A stretch of DNA of 64,000 bases from Zoroaster sp. YZ-2022. Its lineage: Eukaryota > Echinodermata > Asteroidea > Forcipulatida > Zoroasteridae. Numbering within the stretch: the first letter of the stretch is position 1; every line of letters starts with the position of its first letter. The notes beneath the pieces were generated by a model. That model worked only from the letters and a program-made list of their open reading frames with translations, was not told where the DNA came from and did not search any database. The translations under genes were made by a program, and so were the position numbers. Below are positions 21,842 to 32,930 of this stretch, piece after piece. The stretch is from the NCBI GenBank assembly GCA_029582265.1, contig CM055816.1, positions 992,001-1,056,000 on the forward strand, read 5' to 3'.

Positions 21842-22168
21842 TTAAATTAATACAACGTTTATAATTTTTTCTAAATGTAAAAAAATAGTTTCTCTATCTA
21901 TTTCATTTATACTCAACAACTCGCTATAATATAAATTAATGTAATACACGTCTAAAGCGAGTTGCGTTAAATACTCTTTTATACTCGCTAAATCTCTAGA
22001 TTTAATTAACTCAAACGCTGGAACTAATTTTTCTCGCATGAGTATAATCAATAGTCGTGCGGGAACATTTCTAATATAATATTCCAACAATATTATATTG
22101 TGTGAATTTGTACAAAACAATTTTAAATCACCAACTAGCTCGAGTATATGCGTTCGTAATGCGTCCAT
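21842..22168 (-). CDS. viral protein of unknown function, 108 aa
   Basis: Begins MDALRTHILELVGDL and is almost entirely helical by composition (Leu, Ile, Glu, Tyr). No motif recognised. It is the last gene of a three-gene minus-strand block with short gaps (12 and 31 bp), so it is probably expressed with its neighbours. Confidence 0.5.
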   Translation of the reverse strand: MDALRTHILELVGDLKLFCTNSHNIILLEYYIRNVPARLLIILMREKLVPAFELIKSRDLASIKEYLTQLALDVYYINLYYSELLSINEIDRETIFLHLEKIINVVLI

Positions 22169-22180
22169 ATTAATATCACT

Positions 22181-22489
22181 CTACAAAACTTTTTTCGTCT
22201 TTTCTACCAACTCCGCCATTACTAAATTAAACGAGCGTATAGCTTTTTTGTTTATTTGGTAAAAGGTTTTTACTTTTAATGTTTTTGCGCAGTTTGTACA
22301 TAAACTTATCGATGTTTTTGTACCTTTTTTACACCTTTTACACTCAACAGGCACACTTTTTCCTTTTTTAATTTTAAACTGATGAAAAGCGCAATAGTTT
22401 ACGTTGGGTGAGCTACGCACGCAACATTTGTACGTTTTACCAACTATTAACCATCTGCAAGGAACGATTATTTTCTGTTTTAATTCCAT
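22181..22489 (-). CDS. viral zinc-binding protein, 102 aa
   Basis: Begins MELKQKIIVPCRW. Cysteine pattern: a first group with CC and CxxH (residues about 22-36), then CKRC and CTNC about ten residues apart, as in a small zinc ribbon. The rest is Lys-rich. It may bind nucleic acid. A homologous N-terminus is encoded in the foldback at 14,025-14,545, so the family exists in at least two versions in this locus. Confidence 0.6.
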   Translation of the reverse strand: MELKQKIIVPCRWLIVGKTYKCCVRSSPNVNYCAFHQFKIKKGKSVPVECKRCKKGTKTSISLCTNCAKTLKVKTFYQINKKAIRSFNLVMAELVEKTKKVL

Positions 22490-22520
22490 AATCTTTTGTT
22501 ATTAAACGAGATAATATTTT

Positions 22521-23616
22521 TTAAATATTTTTATAATATTTTCTAAGTGAGTTTTTTGGCGAAGTTTCTACGTTTACTAAAAAGCTTTCGTCTTTTATAT
22601 AAGCTGTAATTTCCCCCAAATTACCTACAGACGCAGCAATTTTTAATGGAACGTTTTCATCTTCTTTAGGCGCGTAAAATTGTATTTGTTTGTCTAAAGA
22701 TGAAATTTTTAATAAAACACTAAATAAAGTTGACGCAAAAGTAGCCGAATAAGTAGGCGGTTGCTTTTTGTCCGTATCACCCAATTCTAAAGATATGCTG
22801 TAAAGAATATTGCTATCGCTTAAAAAACTAACGTAATCTAAATTGTGTATGTTAATGTAAATTTTTGTGTTTATTTGCAACATTTTTTTAAGTTTAAAAA
22901 AATCGCTACTTTCAACTATATAAGGATAATTATAATCGGTGGGAGGTTCAATTGTTTCCGCGCTAATGAACTTATTAATACATACGCTGTTAGTTTCTCG
23001 TTTTTTAACACCACACGTTTCAACCGCGCATGTCTCGATATAAAATCGTTCATTTTTTACGTAAACAATTATTGGAACTTTTCGTTTAATACTGCGAGTT
23101 ATTTTTTGCAAATGTTTTAAATTAACCATAAATTCAATTGGGTTTTCGCATTTAAATTCAATTTTTTTTTTCTCTGTTTAATACTATATCGATTAGTATT
23201 CTTTGCGATAGATCCGTCTCGCGATAATAAAATCCTGTTTTATCTACCTTAAAATGAGCCTTTGTTTGAATACCTATTAAAATATCAATTAACATTTTAA
23301 ATGTATAACCCATTTTGATTTTAAAATAAAAATCATATTCATAGTTTTTCTTCTTATTATTATTTTTTAAACCTATAGCTTCGTCATAATTTAAAAAATT
23401 TGATTTATCTAATATCACGCGCTCTATACCGTCGTTTTCAAAAACTGGTAACTTTGCGGGTGTTAGTGTTTCGTATCCCTCTTTCGATTTATGTTTAGAT
23501 GATATTTTTTTCTCCGCAGCATTATAGTAATCAACTTTTTGCGCTTCGTCATAATTTAAAACATTTGATTTCTCAAACAAACAATCATCGTCGAATAAAC
23601 CATTCTCTCTAATCAA
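22521..23616 (-). pseudogene. PCNA-like sliding clamp with N-terminal extension, one frame break
   Basis: Two frames (23,158-23,616 and 22,521-23,129) meet at a run of ten A (minus strand) at 23,162-23,171. From about residue 95 of the first frame the order of strands and helices follows PCNA: the first-domain helix (TFKMLIDILIGI), then FKVDKTGFYYRETD. The second frame has the first-domain end (VNLKHLQKI) and a second domain ending PLKIAASVGNLGEI, the place where PCNA has its C-terminal strand. Clamps tether polymerases to DNA. The ~94-residue extension is unusual and repeats KSN-x-LNYDEA twice. Polintons lack a clamp, so the gene sets this element apart. Confidence 0.65.
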
Positions 23617-23690
23617 TATATATTTAGATAATAAAAAGGGAAAAAACGTGAAGTTTAAAGATTAGTTTTTTTTTAAAGCACCTAAAAACT

Positions 23691-23803
23691 TGTTAATATC
23701 CCCTACTACTACCCAGAGAATTTGTTTTTAAAAAGCATACTCTGTTTTTTACACTTTTTACTAACTTTGTTAATCTCCCCTACTACTACCCAGAGTATTT
23801 GTT
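23691..23803. repeat. direct repeat pair upstream of the clamp gene
   Basis: Two 36-bp copies (23,691-23,726 and 23,768-23,803) differing at two positions, each with CCCCTACTACTACCCAGAG. Between and around them are T-rich stretches. Just beyond, TAGTAGGTGCG and ATACTACTGGG partly invert the motif. Could be a promoter, an origin or part of the virus end. Confidence 0.7.
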
Positions 23804-24801
23804 AAAAAAGTCATTTTTAGTAGGTGCGCTCCCTACGGCATCTACCATACTACTGGGACGAACGTGTACAACATTTTGAGAGAAGAAACACGTTAAAGGG
23901 ATCATGCCTTTAGTTCATGACACACTTGAGTTATTTCGGACGTGAAACAAGTTTCTTAGAGTAATTCCACACTATATTTCTGCTATAAATAAATGGTCAG
24001 TGGTATATTTTTCATATACATATATGTGATCCGCTCTACGAAAATGAGTCTCTTGTCGCAGAATCTACTTGCACGTAAAGGGTCGATGAATGTTGGGAGG
24101 GTGATTTTTTTTTCAATTTTTTTTTCCAGTAAGATATTAATTTGCTTCTTTTGTTTATATATTTTCATATTTCATGAATAGAAATAATGATTTTGATTCA
24201 TAAAGATGAATAAATCGAGGTTTTTGTGGATTCAATTTGTCTTTTGTTTTCGTTTCAATGTGCTACAAATTGCTGATTTTGCGCCCCTTGTATTTGGCCC
24301 AAGCTGCACTCCCCTACGTTCATATTGATATCAGCTGAAAGCTTGGGACTTCCTCTCTCCAAATATGGGCAAAACGTAGGTCAAAGGACGTTTGCTAACT
24401 AGTTATTTTCGGAGATATCCATGTAAACAAACCCCGCTTGTTACTAAGCTAAGCCTCGGCTTGAATCACGTGTTTGAAGTATGTACACGTAATTGGACAA
24501 TACGCTGTATACGTCATAATACGCATGCGTACAAGGCATGTTGTGCACTCGCCGTGTATAATAATACGTGTTTGTGTCCATGTACGGGAATTCGTTACCA
24601 CTTTTTTGCGGGTTTGACGAGACCAAATTATACTTTTATTAATATAGTGGTGGTTTTATGAAGTCCAATAAATAATGGGGATCAAGATAGGCAATGTCAT
24701 TATTGACCTGTGAAATGCCAATCTTCAGGGTCTAGAAAAGGAAGAATAGTTGAAAATTTCGTCCAAAAAGTTAACGTTAACGTTAGTCCTTCGTCTCGCA
24801 A
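23804..24801. other. no gene seen; right flank of the viral block
   Basis: The viral codon pattern stops near 23,640. The following kilobase has no supported gene. ORFs of 60-89 aa here overlap on both strands and have no features. An ACGCATGCGT palindrome occurs near 24,522. Confidence 0.4.
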
Positions 24802-24909
24802 TGGATGCCAGGATGGTTCATTTTACCGTACTGATGGCGGGCGGTAAAGCTGATGTTTCCGACAGTCCCGCTTTGACTCCAGGTGAAAGACGTTTTACAA
24901 CTTTACAAG
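24802..24909 (+). CDS. possible host first exon (low support)
   Basis: ATG at 24,802 opens ~36 codons (MDARMVHFTVLMAGGKAD, then a Ser/Pro/Glu/Arg stretch) ending at a good donor, TTACAA|GTGAGT. No domain is recognised and no downstream exon was found. Kept only for the donor and start context. Confidence 0.2.
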
Positions 24910-25440
24910 TGAGTTATAATTATACTAGGGTTACATCAATTACATTCAGTTCAATCTTTATTTCACTTCATCACAAAATTAAGAAATAAATTTAACGAAC
25001 TTTAGTGACCGTAGCGGGATGGTCAGTATTCTTATTGCAAATTTTACCTGATTAACGTTAACGTTAACTAAGTTGATCCAAATAATTATACTGTATTGTT
25101 TTTCCGCCCCTTTGGCTTTAAGCCATTTAAACAAAATACATTTACATTATAAAGACTTCTGGATCTGTCAGCATTGGTCAGTAAATGTCTTTTTAACTTA
25201 ATTGAGACAGACAATTTGATGTTGTCATGTTTGTTCTTGAGTATTCAAAACCATCTGTTTCTGTTTTGCATTCCTTATTCTAGATTTTCATCAGATGAAG
25301 CGAGGCATTGTGTATGCACACAAGACTATGAATAACCATGAAGTCCATCGGTAGCCACCCGCCACCAGCGGAATTACAAGACGAACAGAATTTGAGTCAA
25401 TTTATATGCAACCAACTTGTACTCTTGCTACTTGTTCTTA

Positions 25441-25548
25441 CGCCAACTCGGACCCTCTCCAACTCGGACTCTCCTCAACTCGGACTCTCCTCAACTCGCA
25501 CTCTCTCCAACACGGATTCTCTCCAACTCGGACTCTCGCGAACTCGGT
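25441..25548. repeat. short minisatellite with CAACTCGGACTCTC unit
   Basis: About seven units of 15-16 bp, varied at single bases. Two overlapping ORFs here simply translate the repeat as Ser/Thr/Leu-rich peptides. Confidence 0.8.
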
Positions 25549-26599
25549 CTTATGTCAATTGCTTCATTGATTGATCAGAACAATGTTTACCATCAACTCT
25601 TTTCTCATAACAAATGAATTACTGATATGTAATACTTGTGCTAAATTTCAATAAATAATTCATTTAAATTATCTTTATTTTTACGATTGCCATCACGACT
25701 GTACTTTGAGTACGAGTTGGCATGCATACCAGTTGCCGTGAATACGAGTTGTAGGCCCTACTGTACAATGTTCGATTTCAAGCATGTATGATTTTGGCAA
25801 AGGTACTATGACAAGGTTTAAGGATCAATAAAATACCAGGATTATCTTTCTTGTTTTTTTTTGAAACAATTCGTTTTGAATAAAACATGAGCTTAATGTT
25901 TTTTCCCCCAAAAATCACATTCTTCACCCAAAATATTGGTTAAATTTAAATTTTTTGCCAAATAATACCATGGATGAAGGATGAAGTATCAATAAAAATG
26001 TTATATGCATTTAAACTATTGATTTCAATTATATCTATGTGTCTCATTGTGTTTAATTTATAATGTCGGATTTCAATTTAAAAAGGACATAATAATTATG
26101 TTCAATTATGCAAATGAGGTAAAATTATTTAAATTAGTTTTAAAAATCTACTTTAATGCACTAAACATGATGGTAATATAATATTTAATGTTCTCCAAAA
26201 AAATCAAGGTGATAGCATATTGGGAACACAGTGGTAACTAGGGACTTTTAAAGAGTACCCTTCGTAGAGTATTTGCAGTGCAGTTTTAAAAGCATAATTT
26301 CTCCTAAAGTGGTTTTTCCCAATTTCGTCAAGTTAATTTTGTTCAAAGTAAAATAACTTTTCAACCCAACATGCCAGAAGTGTCTAAGAGGTATCAAAAT
26401 GAAGCTTGTTTTATGCTCTTTCCAGCCATATATAAAACCACAAAATAAATTTTTACCACATCAGACTCATTTTCCCAGAGCTTGGGGTATAATTAAGTTA
26501 TTAACTTGCGTTTTTGTAATTTTGTGTTGTCCATTATGTCAGTTAGATATTAAATCCCATCCCCACGTCGCACGAGGCCAGACCTGGGGGTTTGGACAA

Positions 26600-27310
26600 A
26601 TGATTGAAGCCCAATCTTTGTTATTGTTTGTCAGCATGGGAATTGTCACTTTGTGTATGTCCCATTGTAGGAATTAGAACAATTCATATTTGAGAATACT
26701 CATACATGGTAGATAGACAGTGCAGTGGGGGTAGAGTCAACAATAATATTGATATGAGAAGGATTAACGAGAAGATTCAACATTGATAATATTGATAAAA
26801 TGCTTTTTAGTATATGAGAATGCTTACTCAAGGGAAGCTACAACATTGGTAATGTTGGCCAAACTCGGCTGCTTCTATGAGTATGCTTACTCTATGGTTA
26901 CTCTCTTTGAATCAAGATATACATTAAAGGGAAGCTACAACATTGGTAATGTTGGCAAAACTGCTTCTATGAGTATGCTCACTCTCTTGGAATCGAGATA
27001 TACAAATTATTGAAGCCCAAGGGTAAGGATTTCGATAATATGACATATCAATAACATGACATTTGCAGACAATCTTTGTTATTGTTTACCCTAATGGGGA
27101 TTGTCACTTTGTGTATGTCTCAATGTAGGGATTAGAACAATTCATATATGACAATACTCATACATGCTAGATATAGGACGGTGAGGTGGGAAGGGATCAA
27201 CAATAATAGTAACATGCGAATTAAAAGGAAGGCTCAATCTTGGATAATAATAATATTGTCAAAATTCTTCCACGAGGATCTTGCTCTCGTTGAATCATGA
27301 TATCTATCAA
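26600..27310. repeat. diverged tandem duplication
   Basis: The stretch with CAATCTTTGTTATTGTTT and CACTTTGTGTATGTC at about 26,610-26,720 recurs at about 27,070-27,190. Between them, GAAGCTACAACATTGGTAATG is itself duplicated about 100 bp apart (about 26,835 and 26,934). Non-coding. Confidence 0.7.
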
Positions 27311-27502
27311 ACAACCAATCAGTGAACGTTTCAGCTTATTACGTTAAGGAGAAAATATTGAACATGCATTGAGATTGTTTGTATTCATTCTTATACGAAA
27401 TTTAGGAAAGAGTACTCTTTTCTAAAAACAGGAAATTATTTGCCAGAAGGTGACCGCATCTCGGTCTAATTCTATGGAATTCCATCATCAGCGTAAAGGG
27501 AC

Positions 27503-27687
27503 AATATAGTCAGGATCAACAGAGCATGGAATAGGAGTGCTAGTTTTTAGTGACTGAAAATAATACCCCACATGTAGGTAATATTACCGTTACTTCTGTA
27601 TCTCGTCATTTTCAGTCACTGTGTTCATCTTAATCTATGACACCGATTCCATGCCCTATTGAAAGTCTGCATTGATCGTGACGATAT
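27503..27687. mobile_element. palindromic (MITE-like) element, copy 1
   Basis: Ends contain GATCAACAGAGCATGGAAT and the inverted ATTCCATGCCCT, ATCGTGACGATA. The interior repeats TAGTGACTGAAAAT / ATTTTCAGTCACTG in inverted order. A second copy lies at 29,441-29,638. No ORF. Confidence 0.6.
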
Positions 27688-28123
27688 TGTTCATTTAACT
27701 GCAAATAAAGCTTCACATTATATTTAAAAATGTGCAGTTTGTCAATGGAGAATCATGAGTGGGCACTATTAAAAGAGTCCTATGTGACAAGTTTGGATTA
27801 CTCTCTGCTGACTCTCAGTATTTACAAAGGATAAAACTAGTTCTCACATTCTCATTACGGTAAACTGCATGTAGCATTCCGTATGCCGCTGCAATTTTTT
27901 CGTAGGATAGCAATGGAAGGTTTGATACATTTTATTGGTTTTTGTTATTAAATTATTTATTTTTCCTTTCTCGGCTATGAGTCCTATTTAATTAACAAAC
28001 AATTCACGATCTTTCATTGTCATCATACGGGGAAATGCATACCGTATTTGGACAATTCCACACAGTGTTCGGGAAGGAGATATTATTAAAAATAGTGAAA
28101 ACCATTAACATGTTTTGACCTAC

Positions 28124-28210
28124 CTGAACACTGTTTATTGTTACTGCAAAGTGTACACTCACACAAAGACCCGTGGAGAAAACGAGTACTGTCGCATTCT
28201 TGTTCACAAT
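28124..28210 (-). CDS. host EGF-like exon (most 3' seen)
   Basis: Acceptor TTTTTCAG before 28,210 and donor TTCAG|GTAGGTC after 28,124 bound an 87-bp exon in phase 1 at both ends. It encodes six or more Cys in a degenerate EGF pattern (DCEQECDSTRF, LCECTLCSNN). It lacks the W-x-G-x-x-C ending of the other exons and has a different C-terminal half, so it may be diverged. Confidence 0.6.
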
Positions 28211-28763
28211 CTGAAAAATACAGTAAATAATACCCCATTATACAACGAGCTCGACAATATTGTATTGAGGGAAGGTACAACATTGGTAATGACCAGATTA
28301 TCAACAAATAATTATCTAAAGTATACTTGGTGTTAAGTTGATACAGTCATCAATCATTCTGAAAAAAAAAATATATATATTCCGTCCAGATTGCTTTTAT
28401 CATACTGAAATTAGAATTATGTCGATTTTCAAAAAGTTACCATTAAAAACACATGTTAACAATTTTTTCTTTCTTAAAAATGTATTATTATTTGTTGGAA
28501 CGTATTTCTCAATGATGTACCTTATCCCTTAACATTATCCTTCATGGATTATGCTCTGAAAACGATGTTATTTTTCCTTTGACAACACGAGTCACTTATT
28601 TTGATGAAATTTAGCAGGACTCGTGTTACTCCTGTAAATCAACGTGTAACCAGTGAAACATGCCATGCCTTTCTAATTTTGGTCAGTGACCATATGTAGC
28701 TATCAAGTAAGCCTCCATTCTCATTAGATATTGAACATTGTGTATAATACAGTATAGGACACT
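28211..28763. other. intron sequence
   Basis: No gene. The part at about 28,390-28,540 is a diverged duplicate of 33,270-33,420, the sequence that flanks the 98-bp satellite. Confidence 0.5.
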
Positions 28764-28965
28764 CTCTATACTAACTGGATAGGAGATGGGCGCTGATTGG
28801 CCTATAAAAAGTTGAAGTAACCGGCCGCCATGTTAGTTTCCCCAAAAGGTCAAGAGTCAAATGTCATGTTAGCATTGTCGTCGATCGGGCGGGTAGCAGT
28901 AAACAAAGATGGCAAACAACGAGCTTCAGCCAATCGGCGCGATCTCCTATCCAGTTAGTATAGAG
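28764..28965. mobile_element. MITE with ~24-40-bp terminal inverted repeats
   Basis: Left end CTCTATACTAACTGGATAGG and right end CCTATCCAGTTAGTATAGAG are exact inversions for 24 bp and stay similar for about 15 bp more. Length 202 bp, no ORF. The surrounding TATAGGA / ATCAG bases give no clean target duplication. Confidence 0.8.
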
Positions 28966-29440
28966 ATCAGTGTATAGGATCTACTCCTGTTAAGTATTAT
29001 GTTACATCTATTACATCTATTTTGAATATGCTTCTCCGTCAAACACTTGTCGATTTGAAATATTTATTTGTTTGTGTGTGCAGTTTACTCTGAGTGAGTA
29101 TGTGAACATTCTTTGCAAGTTCACCAAATAAAACTTTGATACTATATATAAAATGATTAATATATTTTTTCTGATTTGTATGATGTGACTTTGATTATAA
29201 TAGAATCATGCATTGAGGATCATGAAATGTGTGAAGAAATATTCATTGTTTCAGCTCATTTGATTGCCGCGATTCTGAAATTGAGAAACTGTTGGACAAA
29301 GTGGCGATTTTAGAAAATTTCTTCAAAATGAAAGCACTTTAGGGAGGAATAATTTGTCAGGGTAACATTTAGACAATATGGAAAACAATTAGTGTTCTTT
29401 GGTTTTAATGTGAAATGTAAATGTGACATAGTTTAAGAGG
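28966..29440. other. intron sequence
   Basis: A/T-rich, no gene or clear repeat. Parts (GGATCATGAAATGTGTG, TTCACCAAA) recur at about 31,450-31,530 and 32,540-32,890, so the introns descend from duplicated EGF units. Confidence 0.5.
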
Positions 29441-29638
29441 ATCGTCACGATCAACAGGGCATGGAATCGGAGTGCTAGTTTCAGATTAACTCAATGACAG
29501 AAAATAGTACCTCACATGATAAGGTCATATTATCGTCGCTGCTGCATAAATGAACCAGCAATTTTCAGTCACTGTCTTCATCTTAAACTAGGACACCAAT
29601 TCCATGCCTTGTGGAATGTCCGTTCTGATCGTGACGAT
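29441..29638. mobile_element. palindromic (MITE-like) element, copy 2
   Basis: Starts ATCGTCACGATCAACAGGGC and ends GATCGTGACGAT, with inverted GGCATGGAAT / ATTCCATGCC just inside. Same family as 27,503-27,687. An ORF crossing it is an artefact. Confidence 0.6.
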
Positions 29639-29769
29639 ATTTTCCCTTGAAATGTTCCTTGGTCAAATAACACCAGTTATGCATGTTAACGGTAATCAGT
29701 GGTGTTGATATTGAGCGAACTGGTGTCTCTCCCAGTTTGTGCAGTGCATACTGCATAGTTTGTACGTAC

Positions 29770-29862
29770 CTGCGCATAAATCGCCGCTCCAGCCTCCAAG
29801 ACATTCACACAGACATGTCTGATCATTGAGCGAACCATCATTCTCACAGGATAGCTCACACT
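29770..29862 (-). CDS. host EGF-like exon
   Basis: 93-bp exon, phase 1-1, acceptor TACTTCCAG and donor GCGCAG|GTACGT. Encodes one EGF-like domain: ECELSCENDGSL, CLCECLGGWSGDLCAG. Six Cys with the W-S-G-x-x-C ending. Confidence 0.8.
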
Positions 29863-30026
29863 CTGGAAGTAAAGTCAGGGTGTGGTACATTATTATGTAT
29901 GACATTCCATTTTAGTGATATCAACGTTATTCTTCCACGGTGTTCATATTGAGCGAACTGCCTACACCACTTGGGTAGTTTTAACTCTCCCAGTTTTTGC
30001 AGTGTATATTCACAGTTTGTACGTAC

Positions 30027-30116
30027 CTGAGCATAAATTACCACTCCAGCCGCCGTAACAATCACACTGACATTTCTGATCACTGAGCTCACCATTCACA
30101 CAGGATAGCGCACACT
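30027..30116 (-). CDS. host EGF-like exon
   Basis: 90-bp exon, phase 1-1, acceptor TACTTCCAG, donor CTCAG|GTACGT. One EGF-like domain with CALSCVNGEL and CQCDCYGGWSGNLCS. Very similar to the 29,770 exon and its flanks, so the two arose by tandem duplication of exon plus intron. Confidence 0.8.
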
Positions 30117-31099
30117 CTGGAAGTAAAGTCAGGGTTGTACATTATAATATTGATTAAATTCTATTCGATTGTATTTAAAACTTTATTATCTACGGAAACA
30201 TTCAAAAATAATCTCAGCTCAAAGTGCATTGTTCCCTTAAACATTGAACTATAAAAGCTGTGTCCTTTATACTCCATTTGGCTACATAGAGAAAATGCTG
30301 TAGATTTGTCATTGAATTGATTCATGCAATTCTGAGCGCAATATACTCTTTGGAAAAGGCGCTGTAGAAATGGCAGTTATTATTATTATTATTGAAATAT
30401 TATGTCTCTGAATAAATGTCCAGATGTACTTAATTACGTAATTAGGTCACTTTCTGGTACATTGCCATTTCAGTTCGGGTCACAAAAATGACCACTGTCC
30501 AGCGTGCATCCATTTTAGTGTTTCTGTTGACCACTTTCCAAAAGCTCAGTGACATAAATAATTGTTCGATGAAACAATTAGATGTCATTATTGAAACTAC
30601 TTATGTCTTTGCCGATAACTGTGGTTTAAGAATAGGATCCTTTATGATAACGTGCCAAAACGAAAACCAATAATGAAAACTAGAACATGTTAAATGTAAA
30701 CAACGACATTTGACTGCAGCAGCATTTGAACCTACGCCATAGTATGAGCCAGCAATACCTTTGGGTGTCTTTTGGACACCCTGTTTGCTAAATGGACACC
30801 CTGTTTTATTTGTAAAACACATGCAAAAAGTATTGGAAGTTAAACACTTGGACACTGTTTTTCAAAAAAAAAAAACTTGGACGCCCTATTTTCAAATCCT
30901 GGCATCTACACTGACCTGCGCTGGCCTCTGGATGACCGTACCATTGCTCTAACAGCTGAGCAATCTAGCCCTATATTGGCAGGTGCTAGTCAGAAGTCAT
31001 TTAACCCATACATTTAACCCGTTTCGGGAAGTGGCAGAACGGGGATCACTAGGACAGGATGCAATTTCATCACAATCATGGATGAGATCATTTAGTTTG
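30117..31099. other. intron sequence with a LINE/SINE tail remnant
   Basis: No gene. Near 30,340-30,395, GGCGCTGTAGAAATGG followed by TTATT repeats looks like the 3' tail of an L2-like LINE or its SINE. An A run interrupts a repeat of GGACACCCTG near 30,775-30,880. Confidence 0.45.
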
Positions 31100-31190
31100 G
31101 TAAATCACACAGTCAGAGCACACTGATCGAAACGTCGAGTTGTACCTCCGGTTCTTTTCAGAACTAATTACTACTCAATTGAGATTCCAC
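31100..31190 (+). mobile_element. possible Penelope-like terminal-repeat remnant
   Basis: CTGATCGAAACGTCGAG followed by GGTTCTTTTCAGAAC matches, by recognition, the ends of Penelope-like elements, which carry hammerhead-like motifs. Here the first half of the ribozyme core is missing. Compare 63,870-63,915. Confidence 0.35.
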
Positions 31191-31819
31191 ATGGTGTCAC
31201 CGCAATTAGTCTTACTTAAATCACACAGACTCATCACAAAGTTTACATTATGAGATAATCTATTAATGAATTTTGTAGCGTGTATGGCCAACCCTGCATG
31301 TCAAGTATTAGGCTGTACCTCTTACCATAAAGACCAATATCTCATTGTAATTTTTGTGTATTTTGGGCACGTCTTTTCCTCAAAAGCGTTACCACATTCA
31401 AAATATTAGTATTTTCAGTATAGTTCACTCAAGGTGAGTTTGCAATAATTATTTGGAAGTTCACCAAACATTTTTACAACATAATTAGTTAAATCAATAT
31501 TCTTTATGAGGATCATGAAATGTGTGCAGAAATCAACTATTGTTTCAAATAATTTGATTGATAGATTTTAAAATGTGGAATAATTTGTCAGGGTGATTGT
31601 TAGACAATAATTTGGTAATTATGTAAAGCAACTGGTGTACTTTGGCTTTAATGTGAAATGTAAATGTGATATAATTTAAATGTCCTTTATTCAAATAACA
31701 CCAGTGATGTCAACTTTATTCTTCCATGGTGTTCATATTGAGTGAACTGCCCAACATGAACACCATATAGTTTTGAACACGTCAGTTTTTGCAATGTACA
31801 TCCCATAGTTTGTACGTAC

Positions 31820-31912
31820 CTATTGAGCATAAATTGCCAATCCAGCCTTCGTCACATTCACACTGACATGTCTGATCATTGAGTTGACCATGATCACAGG
31901 ACAGCGTACACT
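31820..31912 (-). CDS. host EGF-like exon
   Basis: 93-bp exon, phase 1-1, acceptor TTTTACAG and donor AATAG|GTACGT. One EGF-like domain: CTLSCDHGQL, CQCECDEGWIGNLCS. Ile replaces the usual Ser before Gly in the final loop. Confidence 0.8.
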   Translation of the reverse strand, partial: SVRCPVIMVNSMIRHVSVNVTKAGLAIYAQ

Positions 31913-32600
31913 CTGTAAAATAAAGGCAAGGGTTGTAAAATACTATTTGTTTAAATGATATATAAGATTATTATCAATTGCATTGACATGCTTATCATCT
32001 GTGGAAACAAAAACACGAAGCGCATTGTTCCATTGAAGATGGTACAAAGTTCCTTGATATTTTAACTAAAAAGTGTTCAGTATTTAATTAGTTATTTGCT
32101 ATTCGAAAAATCGAAATTCGCAGCCCAAATGCATGTTAGGGAGTCAGGGTTCACGCCCAATGTTACGATGCCAAACCTGAAGGGAAGCTGCAGTCTGGGT
32201 ATCACTAGGACGTACAGGATGCGACTTTGTAAAGGATGGATAATTTAGTTCAGTAAATCACAACTCATTACAAAGTGTACATTATAATATAATATTAATG
32301 CATTTTGTATCGTGTGACCAAGTGTACTGTATGAGATAATTTGTTCATGCAATATATAGCGTCTAGGGCCAACGCTTCATGTCAAGTAATTAGGCAACAC
32401 ACGTTTAATTGACGGACCCCATTAAGACCAATTTCTTATTGTATTTTAGCACATCTCTTCCGCAAAATCGTTGCTGTATTAGAGTTTTTATTGCATATAG
32501 TTTACTCATGTTGAGTTTGCAATAATTATTTGGAAGTTCACCAAACATTTTTACAAAATGATTAGTTTGTTGCATGCGTGGAGATTTCGTCACTTTATAA
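31913..32600. other. intron sequence
   Basis: No gene. Similar in order to the intron around 31,200-31,500 (GCAATAATTATTTGGAAGTTC recurs), a sign of duplication of EGF units. Confidence 0.45.
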
Positions 32601-32930
32601 TACAATACAATACAATACAATACAATGAAGGCATTTATATAACGCTCTTACACAAACGGTATCACAGCGCTTTACAGTGAGATGCAAGTACAATTTAAAA
32701 ATCACCGTGCCTAAAATAAATGAGTCTTGAGAGATGTTTTAAATTGACTCAATGAAGAAGCATGACGGATACCAGATGGTAGTTCATTCCAAATGCTGGG
32801 TGCAGCAGTATAGAAACCCTTGTTAGCCGCAGTTAAATGTGAAGTTGGCTTTTTGAAGATCCAGTGTACAAGAACAATCATGAAATGTGTGTAGAATGAT
32901 ATTAATATTTCAGCTAATCTTTGGGTTGAC
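32601..32930 (-). mobile_element. 5'-truncated LINE (L2/CR1-type) 3' end
   Basis: Minus strand encodes the end of a LINE reverse-transcriptase ORF (AAPSIWNELPSGIRHASSL, then FKTSLKTHLF), a short 3' UTR with AGCGCTGTGATACC, and a tail of ATTGT repeats at 32,601-32,626. Confidence 0.75.

Larger units (their letters stand above)
24910..27502. other. host non-coding DNA with small repeats
   Basis: No supported gene. It contains GTTAACGTTAAC at 25,049-25,066, a short minisatellite (25,441-25,548) and a diverged tandem duplication (about 26,600-27,310). The 92-aa ORF at 26,399 has no recognisable feature. Confidence 0.4.

Noticed and set aside
25049..25066. Telomere-like GTTAAC repeats
   Set aside because: Only three units, and not TTAGGG-like; a chance short repeat, also seen near 24,772.
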